From assembly GCF_954871325.1 (NCBI RefSeq), contig NC_088775.1, positions 13,431,561 through 13,495,560 of the forward strand: a DNA stretch of 64,000 bases. Reading direction: 5' to 3'. Below the pieces are notes generated by a model that saw only the letters and a program-made list of their open reading frames with translations, was not told the DNA's origin and made no database searches. This stretch comes from Gordionus sp. m RMFG-2023 (Eukaryota; Nematomorpha; Gordioida; Chordodea; Parachordodidae). Made by a program: the position numbers and the translations under genes. Shown in pieces: positions 35,640-46,953 of the stretch; positions within the stretch are counted from its first letter, which is position 1; the number at the start of each line of letters is the position of its first letter.

Positions 35640-36621
35640 GCTAGAAACATTTTTAGTCCAGGTTTCAAATTTTGATATAAGTTATGAATTTTAAATGAAC
35701 TTTCTTTGATATATTTTAAAATATTTATCCAGGTCGTATCTAACAAAATTGGGACCGTTTACCATCGTCCATTTTTTCAATCTTCAAATTATATGAAAAA
35801 TTTATACGATTAACTGTAAAATATATGTAATTTCCTATTCAAATTAATTGAAACTATTTTGATTATTATAATGGCAATTAAAATATAAATTCGTATTTAA
35901 TATAATTTGAGCTTAAATTTGAGTGTTTATTTTTAGAAAACTGATAAATACATGCATATATTTGTCTATATAGTTTATATTAGTAATTATTATTGCACTA
36001 GCAGATAGCTCGTCAAAGAATGATAGATAGGTGAATAAGAAATTTATCATTTATTTGATGATGGGTGAAAAATATGTCTTATTTATATCATATATAAAAA
36101 AGCAAATATACATATATTTTCATGAGAAGTTATTCAAAATTTTCTGTTATTTTGATATAATATATTAGTAAAGTTTATATTTATATTTGGTTCTTTCAAC
36201 CATGCATAAAATATTTAGAACACATTTTGTAAATCATATTTTTTTAAAATATAATTTCAAAATATCTCCATATTTTTTCTTTACAATCCACTATAAAAAA
36301 GACCTTTTCATTAACATTATTTATTTGTAATTTATCTTCTAAAAAATCTAATCTTTCTAGATAAATTTTTTGTATATTATTTTCGATTTTTCTTGACCAT
36401 GGGAAAGGTTTTTTTTAAGGATTCTGAAAATCCCATCAGGGATCTTCAAATTTGAAAAATAAGTCTGTTTCAGACCCGTTATTTGAGCATGTTTTAATTC
36501 TCTTTTATGACAGAGTTACTCAAGTGTTGTGTAATGATTCGATAATTATAAGTGACAATAAAAGCTTATTCCTATAACGGAAGAAGAACAGTCAAAGCAG
36601 AGATATGGTAAGAGTGACCCT
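35640..36621. other. Intergenic stretch, nothing recognised
   Basis: AT-rich with long T and A runs and no convincing frame, repeat end or RNA gene. Confidence 0.4.
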
Positions 36622-36843
36622 TAGTGTTGTTAAACTGCTCATTTGAGCCGATTTTAAAAACGGCTAATTCAATATTTTATCCAGAAAAATATTGCCTAAG
36701 CCTCGAGATTTTGCGAATTAGATATTCTAACCTTTGTGCCATCTGCGAGAAAAATCTTCAGGCATGCGTAATATTTTTCTGGATAAAATATTGGATTAGC
36801 CATTTATAAAAATCGATTTAAAACGAGCCGTTTAACAACACTA
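36622..36843. mobile_element. Foldback hAT MITE, 222 bases
   Basis: The ends are TAGTGTTGTTAAACTGCTC and GAGCCGTTTAACAACACTA. The arms continue to pair inward (CAATATTTTATCCAGAAAAA with TTTTTCTGGATAAAATATTG). It is the same family as 29421. The flanks do not show a clean target duplication. Confidence 0.8.
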
Positions 36844-38312
36844 GGGGTCCGAAAGAATCGTCTAAAGAAATTCGGGACAAACTTAATATTATTTTAAAAG
36901 GTAGTTAAAATTAACCAAATATTCTTTTGCATCCCATTTCTATTGGGTCGCTCTATCTTTTTTTTAAGAAATAACCCACTGGTGCTAAATTATCGATAAA
37001 CCCACTTAATGCTTTTCTTGATGTAAATGCTAATCGTCCCTCTTCTCAAAGTAAAATACATGGGTAGTCGTATTCCGAAAGAACATTATTATATAAACCT
37101 CTTTTGATAATTGATTTTTTATATTGTTATTTTACATTGAATAAATTATAATTCCTTAAATTATATTGAATTAATTTTTTATATCAATTTTCAAAGATAT
37201 TAAGGTACCTTTTAAAATTATTTTCCATAGGCCCTGAGATAGTAATTGAGTTTTATTTACATATATAAAACAATTTTACTAATATCAAATAATGCGACAA
37301 ATCCAGTACCATTCCTAAAATATTTGCCAACCTTAGGTAATAGACTGGATATGTTCGATGCACCTTCAGCCTGCTTCATATGTCCTCAATTTTTAATGAT
37401 CGATTGCCGCTTTTTTTTCTGTCACCCTTGTCTAACAAGATAAGTTGTAAGGACGCCCCAGGACGAGTAATTTAATTTATTTTATTTCGATTTCCAATTA
37501 ATAATAATATAAATATTGAGACCCGAATGTTACTTAATTTGAATAAAAAAAATACTTCTACACTAATTTATAAATTTGGATCATAAATAAATATAACAAT
37601 TCTTTACATTCATTTACAAGTTTTGCTCAAAATAATATTTAGGTTAATTTTTTTCAACCTTTTTCTTCTGTATACTCTCCTAATAAACTATGACAAACAT
37701 CCACTCTAAAATTGTATTCACTATCCATTAAAGTTTAATCCTCTTCTTTTTATTAAATATATTTTTCAATCAACAACAATTTCCTATGCAATACAATAAC
37801 TTATAATAAATTAACCCATAGTCAATAGTGTATTGCTAAAAAATTTGGCGAAGGGGCAGCAATTTTTTTTTATATATTATCGAAAAATAAAATGAATTTT
37901 TTTTATTACTAATATAAATAAATACTTTTTTTTACATATATTTTAAAAATAATGTCAAAAATTTATTACCACCGATATATATACAAAAAATTGTAATAGG
38001 AAAAAAAACCCCGGAAATAAAGCCTTAAAAATTTAAAATAGTATTTTTTTTATCAAGTTTGACGCTAATAAATAATACTTTTGAAATTCTGGCAAATATC
38101 ATAGAATTTCTTTTACGAGTTCTTATTCAAATCAAAAATCCAAGAGTGGTGGGGAATTATTAGGGATGCTTTATCATTTAATATGTGAGGGTTGGATAAA
38201 GCAAGGTAAATGTGGTTTTGATTTTTACTTTTTTTTGCTAATTTTTATCTGGAATTTTTTTTTTTACAAATTTATATTTCTTTCAATTGTTTTCATACAC
38301 TCTTATATCAAA
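36844..38312. other. Intergenic stretch, no gene recognised
   Basis: Short open stretches near 36990-37060 and 37246-37443 have no recognisable family and no clear splice pattern. The rest is AT-rich. Confidence 0.4.
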
Positions 38313-38500
38313 AATAATATATATAAAAGCCTTGTCACACTGTGACAGTCACACTTCCACAATTTATAATATTATATATTAAAAAAATGTCTATGGTCCA
38401 ATCGGCAAGAGCTTTAAAATTAATTAGGTTTAACTTATAAAAATTAAGTTCAAATTAATTTTAAGGACTTAGGTTCGAATCTCAGCAAAGATTTTTTTTT
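38313..38500 (+). repeat. tRNA-derived SINE-like repeat, copy 1
   Basis: A 65-base lead (ATATATAAAAGCCTTGTCAC ... CACAATTTATAAT) is followed by an A-box TGGTCCAATCG (38394-38404), a B-box GGTTCGAATC (38472-38481) and a T-run terminator (38492-38500). The region between the boxes has been replaced by a 50-base hairpin (arms TTAAAATTAATT/AATTAATTTTAA, about 38413-38463). The T-arm does not pair well, so this is not a working tRNA gene. Confidence 0.55.
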
Positions 38501-39495
38501 CCTTAATCTGGCAAAATATTTTTTTTCTTAATCTGGCAAAATTAATCAAATAGATACGATTCAAAGTTTGTAGCTACTTTAAAACTCAAACTAGTAAATA
38601 GGTATTCTTATATTTTTATATTTTTAATATTCTTTTAAAAAATATTCGTCCAATAAAAATCACCATAGAATCATATCTTATCAAACATTCATTCATCTTC
38701 CATTACCATCATACATAATCATATATATACTAAAACTAACTGATATATCTATAATATATACAGTGGCATAGCCAGGATTTTTCCATGGAGGGGGGGGGGG
38801 TTTAAAATATTTTTGGAAGGCGAAGCCCCCAAACTCTACTTTTAAATATTGGCAATATTATGTGCTTTATTAGTGTCTAATCATTAAGCATGAATAAAAA
38901 AAATATTAGTTACAATTTTGGCTAAATTTATGATTAATAAGCGACTGAACACTGAAAACATTATTCTAAAAATTTAATCTATGTTTAGTCAATTGTAAAT
39001 TAATCCATATAGTTTAGAAAGAAAAAAATTTGCTCCCCGAACCTTACATTTTTTAAGATCACTCAATATACCTGATTGAGTGTTAAAAATAATTCTTTCT
39101 TAAATTTTAGATATAGATTTTATTTATTATTAAAATACTTTAGTATAAATAAAATCTCTTTATTTAACTATGCATTTATTTTAATGATAATATACAATAA
39201 AATAAATTTCAAAATGTAGAAATTTTTATTTAGATTATTATATTAAAAATTTATTGTAAATAACTATATTTAAAAAATATATAATTCAATAAAATATAAG
39301 TAATTCTTGTACGGTATTTTTAAAAATATAATTTAACAATTATAATTAATACAAAATAATCTATAAATATTTCTTATTGCAAAAGCAATACTTTTATTAA
39401 AAATACATAAATATTATGACTAAGAATTCATTATAATTAAGTTTTGCATATAAAAATTTTATGACTAAGAAAATATGATAATCATAGATTTGAAT

Positions 39496-40340
39496 TTATA
39501 AAGAGAGGTCTACTTTTCTCTGAGATTTGGCTAATTCATCTAAAATCAAATTTTTATCTAGAATAATCTCCTTATAATTATTTAAAAGGGCTAATCCATT
39601 TAAACGGTTTTTACCAGTGCTATTTCTTAAATAGGTTTTTAACCTTTTCAAAGTTGAAAAAGACCATTCATTGGTGCAGGTACTAATCGGTAAAGTAGCT
39701 AAAATAAAAAGTAATGTTTTGATATTTGGCAGGGAATCTAAAGTGCAATTACACATGGAAAGAGCCTGCAAAGCACATTTAGGTCTCAAAGAGTACTCTA
39801 TTCTGTCGAGATTTTTATACCAAAATTCGACATCACAAAGTAACTTATCATACGATCCTGATAAATCATCAGAACAAAACTCTGAGATTTTCTTAATATC
39901 CTCTCGCGTTTCATGTGTAATCAACAATTCAGACTCAACCGGCAGAAGAAAATAAAAACTTTTTAAAATAAAATTATGACTAATAAATCTTTCTTTTAAT
40001 TGAAATAAAAATTGTCTATAAGGAGAATAAAAATATTTATTTTATAAAAATCCTCAATCGAAGAGGCATCAATATTTAAGCGATTTGACTGTCTAGAAAC
40101 TACTATAGGTTTAAAAATTTCAATCCCAAACAAATTAGCGATCTCCTTTACTTTCTTGTAAATATCATAAAATTTTTCGTCCACATTTTCTCTGATATTT
40201 GTTAATATTTCAACAATATCCTTTGCCCTATTCATAACCTCTCTTAAATCCAAATTAATTTTTTGAAGTATTTTGCTAAAATCATAAGTATAATTTAATA
40301 AAAAATATACACATTGAATTGATATTAAAAATTGTGGCAT
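39496..40340 (-). pseudogene. hAT transposase C-terminal region (ZMYM1/DUF4371 type)
   Basis: Frame 40340-39996 encodes INLDLREVMNRAKDIVEILT and VVSRQSNRLNI. Frame 39927-39496 encodes LPNIKTLLFILATLPISTCT, NEWSFSTLKRLKTYLRNSTG and NRLNGLALL, the hAT dimerisation domain in its STCxxERSFSxLKRxKTxLR form (Arg of ERSFS is Trp here). A break separates the two near 39960. The N-terminal zinc finger and the catalytic Asp region are not seen. Confidence 0.8.
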
Positions 40341-40909
40341 AACTCAAATGAAAATATAATTTACAAATAAAAAAATAGAACTCAATTATATTATAAAATA
40401 CCATACCATCATTTGATGATTTTCCAGCCAAATCAACTGAGAGCTCAGATTCTTTAATAATACATAATTTTTATAAATGATAATTTAGAATTATACCATT
40501 ATCAATTCATGATTTTATTTTAACCCTTCAATACCCCGATGAAAAAAATGACATTAGTAGTCCGGTGGGGTTTAATATACCCCAATTTCAAATGTATATA
40601 TGTCCAGTTATATTCATTATTTTGATTTAATATTTGAATATAAGATAGAACTAACCTTAAACTTGATAAAATATTTATTTATTTTTATTTCTTAAGTTTA
40701 GATTAAAGATGGTGAGGATAATTATAATTTGTGCCAAAATTTTCTAAAAAAAAGCTTACTTTTTTTAAATTGGAAATTAAAAATTTAAAAAATAACTTAT
40801 CCATCATATAATCCTGATAATTCATAACATGGATCTTTATTCTTCAATATTAAAAAAAAATTACACTGATAAATTCAAATATAAAAAAAATATTGAACAT
40901 TGAAATATG

Positions 40910-41284
40910 TTAAATTTGACAATCAAAACATTTGTTACATAAAATATTAATGTGTTCTAAACATAAATTTATTTTGCATATTTGACAAAAACATTTATAT
41001 CTAATGTGAGTTGCTTTGTCTACCACCTTTCTCTCTTCTCTTGTTAGTATGTCATCAAATCTCATTGCATGAATTAGAAATCTGAATCTTTTAAGAGGCA
41101 TTGTTACTCTAAATATATCAATTCCAAACCCATCAGATTTCCATAAATCAGACATATTTTGATGGTTAGATTTAAAAATTCCAGCTAAATAAAGAATTCC
41201 CAATAATGCTTTGAATTCAGTTATATCAACTTCTTTTGTAGAACTTTCATATTGATTATAATTTTGACTTACAACTTTTTCCAT
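40910..41284 (-). CDS. Shortened piggyBac transposase with cysteine-rich tail
   Basis: This 124-residue frame joins two distant parts of a piggyBac transposase. Residues 1-90 carry EFKALLGILYLAGIFKSNHQ and WKSDGFGIDIFRVTMPLKRF, RFLIHAMRFDD, the region before the first catalytic Asp. After KVVDK it moves directly to HIRYKCFCQICKINLCLEH, ILCNKC, the C-terminal cysteine-rich domain that binds the transposon ends. The catalytic DDD core (about 300 residues) is missing. The frame is open across the junction, so a small protein with the DNA-binding tail could be made; whether it is expressed is unknown. Confidence 0.72.
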   Translation of the reverse strand: MEKVVSQNYNQYESSTKEVDITEFKALLGILYLAGIFKSNHQNMSDLWKSDGFGIDIFRVTMPLKRFRFLIHAMRFDDILTREERKVVDKATHIRYKCFCQICKINLCLEHINILCNKCFDCQI

Positions 41285-41424
41285 TGAGTAACCTTATTTT
41301 TAGCTAATTTTAAAGAGAAATATACTATGATAAATGATTTTATTATTACCTAAATAATACTTAAGCTTATTATCTGTTTCAGCTAATATATCTTCTTCAT
41401 CTAATTCAGATTGTGTATCATGAT

Positions 41425-43923
41425 TAGAGAACTGCACGGGCTGTCCGTAGCCCGATCCGACCCGGACATTAAAAAAAAAATTTCTCGGGCTCGGGTCGGG
41501 TTGTAAAAGCTGTCCGACCCGAAAATAAATAATAATATTAATATCTTAAATAGTCAGTATAATTTATAATATTAATTATAAAATTATATTATTTAATATT
41601 TATCACATTTTAGGATTAAAATATCAATCATATTAACATGTCATGTCATTATTAATTATTATTTTATAAACCTAACAACCGGATACTAAACTATTTTATC
41701 ACTAAATTGTGTGTTTCCCGTGAATTACAAGATAAGACATATTTTATGTACTAAAGATAAGTTTTATTTATTATTTATCTAGCCTATACATTGTCTTTTT
41801 TAACATTTGTTTTAAAAAATTTCCATATAAAATTTAAGATTGGGATTTGATTCGGGAGAACTTATTTCTATAATTTAAATTTCACTACCATAAATTTTAA
41901 TCATCCTAGAAATTAAAAAATATTATATAAAATTGGTAATGATATTCTAAGTTACATTTATATATAAAATATAATCTTTACTTATTTCGTTTTGGTATTA
42001 TTATTTTTTTATCTATCTACCTTAATATGAGTTGTAAATTTTCCAGCTAATTTTGGTTGTCAATATTTTAAAATATAGCAGAAAAAAATTAGGAAATTAA
42101 TACAAGATTCTCAAAGAAAATAAGATGTATACTGTGATATGTAAAATTTAAAACATGAATATTAAAAAGAATCTGTATCTTTTGTCAGGAAAATGAAAAA
42201 GATACAAGATTCTTTTCAGAATTAAGGATCTTAGATACAGATATTAGTATCTTATTAAAAATGTCAAAATATACTGAGTACAAGATATAAAGGGATCATG
42301 TATCTTAGATACAAGTATTCGCAGTACTGCCCAACTCTGTTTATTTCAATCTAATTGATTAAAGTCATTTTAAATATTTTTTTTAGATTTTAGACACAGC
42401 CATATAAAAAAAATTATCTCAATCGATGCAAAATTAAAAAGAATTGGTGAAAAGATTAAGATAAAAGAGTATGAAGTAAGGGAGAATCTTAATGGAAAAT
42501 CTGATGTATGGAAGAAATTTTCATTTATATATGATGAAAATAAAGAAAAGCTTAATTATGTCATTTGTATTATATGCAAATTTATTTATGTATATAATTC
42601 AATAACAACAGGTTAGATATTTATACATAAAATATGATCTTATTAAATTATTTTAGGCACAAATCAACTTAAAAGACATAAATGTGTATATACAAATACA
42701 AGTACAACAGCAGAGAGTAAAAAGACACAATTAACAATTGATAGTCTTTTTGGTACTGATCCGAAAAAACTCAAAAGTTGTACAAAATTGAAAAAAGAGT
42801 GCACAAAGGTGCTTACTATGTTTTGTGAACGTGATTTGAGATCATTTGATACAATTCATGGGGAAGGCTTTGTTGATTGTTGCCAATATTTTGCCAAAAT
42901 TGGTTCAATATATGGAAATATTGATGTTAAAAGCATCATTACAAATCCTACGACAATTTCTAGAAATTTAGTAGATATTGCTGATGGTATCCGCAATAAA
43001 TTATTTCCTATATTAAACTCATATATGAAAAAGGGTCGATGTGCTGGTAACAAATTTATGAAAATATGGTTTATTAATAAAACTATTTATTAAAAAATAA
43101 TAAAGTAAATATATATCTTAATATTATTAATGATTATTTTTTTCTTAAGAAACTACAGAGGTGGTAGATACGTTTTTGGACTTCTCTCTATGGGAGGCTG
43201 ACAATGCGTATTCTGATGCTAGCGCCGAAGTTGACGAGCTAAAAAAATACCTAGATCCGAAATTATGTATTGATGACGATAATATTTTAAAATGGTGGAA
43301 AACAAACCATTATGAGTTTCCAAATTTGAGTATTTTAGCTCTTAAATTCCTGGCTATCCCTTCTTCGTCGGCTAGCAGTGAAAGGGCGTTTTCAGCTGCT
43401 GGTAGGGCCTTTGAGGAGAGAAGGACTCGTTTAAAGCCAGATAAACTGGACGCCTCTTTATTTATATATCATAATTATTCACTTTGTGATAATTTTGATA
43501 ATGATATTGATGAGGTCAATATAATATAATATGTTCATTATATTTTTTATATATTTATTAACTTTTATATCCTATATTCGCATAAATGATGCTTATTATA
43601 TTATATAATCGTTATAATTTTTAAATTCGCTTGTATATTAATCGTTTTATAATATTTTTTACAAATTTAATAAAATGCAACTTAATATATATCTTGAATA
43701 GATTATGGCCGTCAAATAAACTTTTATTTAAGGTGGCTGAACTGAATAAATACACATAAATTTTTTTTTGGTTATTATAATATTAAAACTTAAATTGCAA
43801 AATTTTATTCGGGTCGGGCTCGGGTCGGGTTGGACTAAAAAATGTGTGCTCGGGTCGGGCTCGGACAAAAAAATTTTTTAAATTCAGGCTTGGGTTGCGA
43901 AAAAAATACTTTGCAGTTCTCTA
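41425..43923 (+). mobile_element. Hermes-like hAT transposon, internally deleted, inside piggyBac
   Basis: The ends TAGAGAACTGCA (41425) and TGCAGTTCTCTA (43923) are exact inverses. ATCATGAT flanks both sides (41417-41424, 43924-43931). Both subterminal regions carry GC-rich repeats of CGGGTCGGGCTCGGG (41470-41525, 43810-43870). It encodes the two ends of a BED-finger hAT transposase but lacks the catalytic middle. It is the youngest layer: ends and duplication are perfect and the exons look fresh. Confidence 0.92.
42430..43529 (+). pseudogene. BED-finger hAT transposase missing its catalytic core
   Basis: The first exon (to 42611) has a BED zinc finger: VWKKFSFIYDENKEK, VICIICKFIYVYNSITTG, then after a 45-base GT-AG intron (42612-42656) TNQLKRHKC. 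It runs on through FCERDLRSFDTIHGEGFVDC and ITNPTTISRNLVDIA, the Hermes-type DNA-binding region, to 43093. A last exon (43155-43529) carries ILKWWKTNHYEFPNLSILAL and SSASSERAFSAAGRAFEERR, the dimerisation domain. About 300 residues with the DDE residues and insertion domain are absent between 43060 and 43155. Full-length relatives have about 600 residues. Confidence 0.85.
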
Positions 43924-44961
43924 ATCATGATCACTATCATACATAAAATCTTCATCCTCACTATTAATTATATTATCCAAATCACCTCAAAAAAAATATT
44001 ACATTTATATATTTTATATTTACTTTTAGAATCTGCAAAAATCATAGTAGATGATAGAAATAATTTAAAAAATGAGTTTGTTGGAGAAAATAAACATAAA
44101 ATAACTCCACCAGAAAAAATATTTGTGTTTTCAATTTCATATATCTCATTCAAAATATGTTATATTCAAATTTCGTTTAATAAATTTTATAATATAGTGG
44201 TATATATTTATAATTATAAAAGTTTTAAAAAAAAAATTTTAAAAAAAATTACGAATTTACTCCGGTGGGGTCTCACAAACCCAAAGCAGTCACAAAATGC
44301 TTATATGTTAACTACTCAACCAAAATATGTGAAATTTGGAATATAGATACTAAGATATATTTGATGAAGCTACAGAAGAATCCAGATCATGATAATTAAC
44401 CGTTTTTATGCAATATCATTTCCAGCATGCCTGGGGTTTCCTACACCCCACCGGAGTATTGAAGGGTTAACTAACTCATTTGTTTTCCCTGAGTATGTTG
44501 GTTGTATTTCTAATTGCAAGATTTAAATAAAAGATATTATAAAAGTAAATACCATTACCATCGTCATTTGAGGATTTTGTTATTTCTAAATCAAATTACA
44601 TAAATTTTCTAAATCAATTTAAATATAAATTTATTTAGTAAAAATTTTCTTATATCCATGTGGGAATTAAATAAAAATTTTAAAAACTATCTAAATTTAG
44701 TTTAACAATTTAAATTTTATTATTAAATTTAAAATATCTAATTAAACAATAAAAATATATTTACAATATATATTTAATTGTTATTTAATATTTTATTAGT
44801 TCATAAAAATATATTTTATTTTAATATCGTATATATTATTTATTTTATTTCTAAATTGAAACAGTTTTTTAAATAAATTTAAAAAAAAAAAAAAATTTTT
44901 TTGAGGGGTTAGGGGAGGGGGGTTTAACCCCAAACCCCCCTCCCTCTTGTCTACGCCACTG

Positions 44962-45120
44962 AATATATATAAAAGCCTTATCAGACTATCAATGTCACAA
45001 TTTATAATATATATTTAAAAAATCGGGAATTTTGAAAAGTATCTATGGCCTAATCGGTAAGAGCGGCGATTACAAATCTGATGGACTTAGGTTCCTATCT
45101 CAGCAATGATTATTTTTTTT
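44962..45120 (+). repeat. tRNA-derived SINE-like repeat, copy 2
   Basis: The same lead (TATATAAAAGCCTTATCAGA ... CACAATTTATAAT) is followed by A-box TGGCCTAATCG (45046-45056), a degraded B-box GTTCCTATC (45091-45099) and a T-run (45113-45120). The middle GCGGCGATTACAAATCTGAT is tRNA-like and lacks the hairpin found in copy 1. The 38761 hAT landed at its 5' edge. Confidence 0.5.
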
Positions 45121-45498
45121 CTTAATCCAACTTGGTGGTTCCATCCTTTGAGATGTTAACTAAATTTCTATTGGACCTGAAAATGTTGTCATTTGGACCT
45201 CTAGTGGTAAATGCATGGGAAAATAAAAGTGGCAGACGCATATCATTTATAAATGGATTCTTTGGCAGAGGTAAAATCCATTATGATCTGCTGTTTACGA
45301 TGACATCCTGATTAGAGGTCTGCAATGAGCAAGTTTTGGTGCATCTACCTGCTCATTTATTTAAAAATTTTGTTTACCTGTCCAATGTATGAGAATTATT
45401 ATATTGATTGATTTGGCTCTTTATGTTATTTTAATGTTTTTTACTTAAACTTATAAATTATGTAATAAAAAAATAACATCTAATAATATCTATCTACA

Positions 45499-46623
45499 AT
45501 AATAATATATATAAGCCGTGTCGCAACAACGTCACTGTCACAGTGCCACAATTTATAATATATATTTAAAAATTTACTATTTTTTAAAACTAATATAAAT
45601 GTAATTGTAAATTGAATTTAAATTGAATATAATATTAACTTTTCGTTTGTAAATTACATAACCTGAAGAATTGAATTCATTATATATATATACGTGATAT
45701 TGTGTATAAAGAATACTTTGACTTACTTTACTTATTTTACTTACTTAATAAAACACTTCATTGGCGACGATTTTTAGAGAAGATTTATTTGATTTAATAA
45801 ATTTAAAGTAAAAGTAAAAGACTCAATGGAAGTAGCTCCTATTAAAGTTGAAGATTCAATGGAAGTAGTTCCTATTAAAGTTAAAGACTCAATGGAAGTA
45901 GCTATTAAATTCCATATTCCAGAATTCGTCAAAGAAAAAGTAAATATTCAGGACTACTTATTTAACTTGAAGTTAATTTATAAAATAAGAAATATTATAG
46001 ATTTAAATATAAAAAAAGACCTGCTTTTAGCCTATATCGGAATAGACAATCTTATCAAAATTAAGAACTTTCACTTTCCAATAAATTTAGAGATGATAGA
46101 TCATGATACTTTAATAAAAAGCTTAAATTTGGTGTTCAAGGATAGTTCGAGCATTTTCGTAAATAGGGAAATTTTTTCTACGTTAAAAAGATGCAGTGAG
46201 ACGATTATTGACTTTTCAATTAGAGTTAAAACTGTCTATTCTCTTTGTAATTTTAAACCGCCTTTTGATGAACTTTTAAGAGATATATTTATCCTAGGAG
46301 TAGGCTTACCTGAGTTGGACAAAGAACTTCGGTCAAAGTATATCGAAGGCAATATTACTTTTGAAGAGACCGTGCGTTTAGCGATCGCGCTGTCTTCGTT
46401 GGAAAATGAAACCCAGACTGAAGTTAATAAAATAATTAAAAATAAGCCAACACAGGATTCGAAAAATAATTATTTTAGAAATAATAATTATACAAACGTC
46501 AATAGATTCAATAATAATAAACACTTTAGTAACAATTATATTCCTAATAATAATTATAGACCTCAAATGAAGGTAAAAATTATTCTTTATACATACGGAG
46601 AAAATTCTAATTACCCGTTTTAA
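45499..46623 (+). mobile_element. LTR-retroelement fossil: leader and gag
   Basis: A 265-residue Gag frame (45826-46623) starts with two imperfect repeats of MEVAPIKVEDS. It has the helical Gag core typical of Ty3/copia-like elements (FILGVGLPELDKELRSKYIE, then ITFEETVRLAIALSSLE) and an Asn-rich basic tail, with no zinc knuckle. Upstream, AAAACACTTCATTGGCGACG (about 45750) looks like an LTR end followed by a primer-binding site, and the upstream 45499-45760 would be the LTR. No protease, reverse transcriptase or second LTR was found, so the element is broken although its Gag frame looks whole. Its first 65 bases match the lead of the two tRNA-like repeats. Confidence 0.6.
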
Positions 46624-46811
46624 AATACAATCCGGCCCATAATTTTTAAATATAATATATTCATAGCCTTGACAATGACATTTTAGTAAAATTGGTTTGA
46701 ATTTCTGCAGGTGAGAAATATTTCTCCCCCTCCCGTGACTACGCATATGGCTTGATACACTAATCATAAGATAACAACATTTCCCAAAGATCGATATATT
46801 TGCGAAAAGCT

Positions 46812-46953
46812 CTTTTGTCATTATAGATTATAATTTTATTCTTACTTACAGTTACTTTAAACTTACTCCTTGATATATTTTTCTTTTGTCATTATAAATT
46901 ATAATTTTATTCTTACTTACAGTTACTTTAAACTTACTCCTTGATATATTTTT
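46812..46953. repeat. Tandem duplication, 71-base unit x2
   Basis: CTTTTGTCATTATAGATTAT begins the first unit (46812) and CTTTTGTCATTATAAATTAT the second (46883). Over 71 bases only one difference was noticed, so the duplication is recent. Confidence 0.9.

Larger units (their letters stand above)
40524..44466 (-). mobile_element. piggyBac transposon inside the hAT, interrupted by a second hAT
   Basis: The ends are CCCTTCAATACCCCGATG (40524) and CCGGAGTATTGAAGGG (44466) with TTAA on both sides (40520-40523, 44467-44470), the piggyBac target. Without the inner hAT it is about 1.4 kb, a nonautonomous deletion form. GTCCGGTGGGG and CCCACCGGAG blocks add subterminal symmetry. The acidic N-terminus of the transposase (SEDEDFMYDSDHD, minus strand near 43950) is cut by the hAT and continues beyond it (SELDEEDILAETDN, near 41420-41370). 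Confidence 0.9.
38761..44961 (-). mobile_element. hAT transposon (outer layer of three-layer nest)
   Basis: The ends are CAGTGGCATAGCCAGG plus a G-run (38761) and its inverse, CCCCTCCC...CTACGCCACTG (44961). AATATATA flanks both sides exactly (38753-38760, 44962-44969). Transposase remnants on the minus strand (40340-39496) match the ZMYM1/DUF4371-type hAT group. A piggyBac (40524-44466) interrupts it. A relative at about 47050-51552 lacks the piggyBac and shows the joined flanks. Confidence 0.87.

Noticed and set aside
38391-38500. Functional tRNA gene
   Set aside because: The T-arm is mispaired and the anticodon arm is replaced by a hairpin; treated as a SINE-like repeat.
43927-44346. 139-residue plus-strand frame
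   Set aside because: It is antisense to the piggyBac N-terminal region and its AT-rich flank, with no family resemblance.
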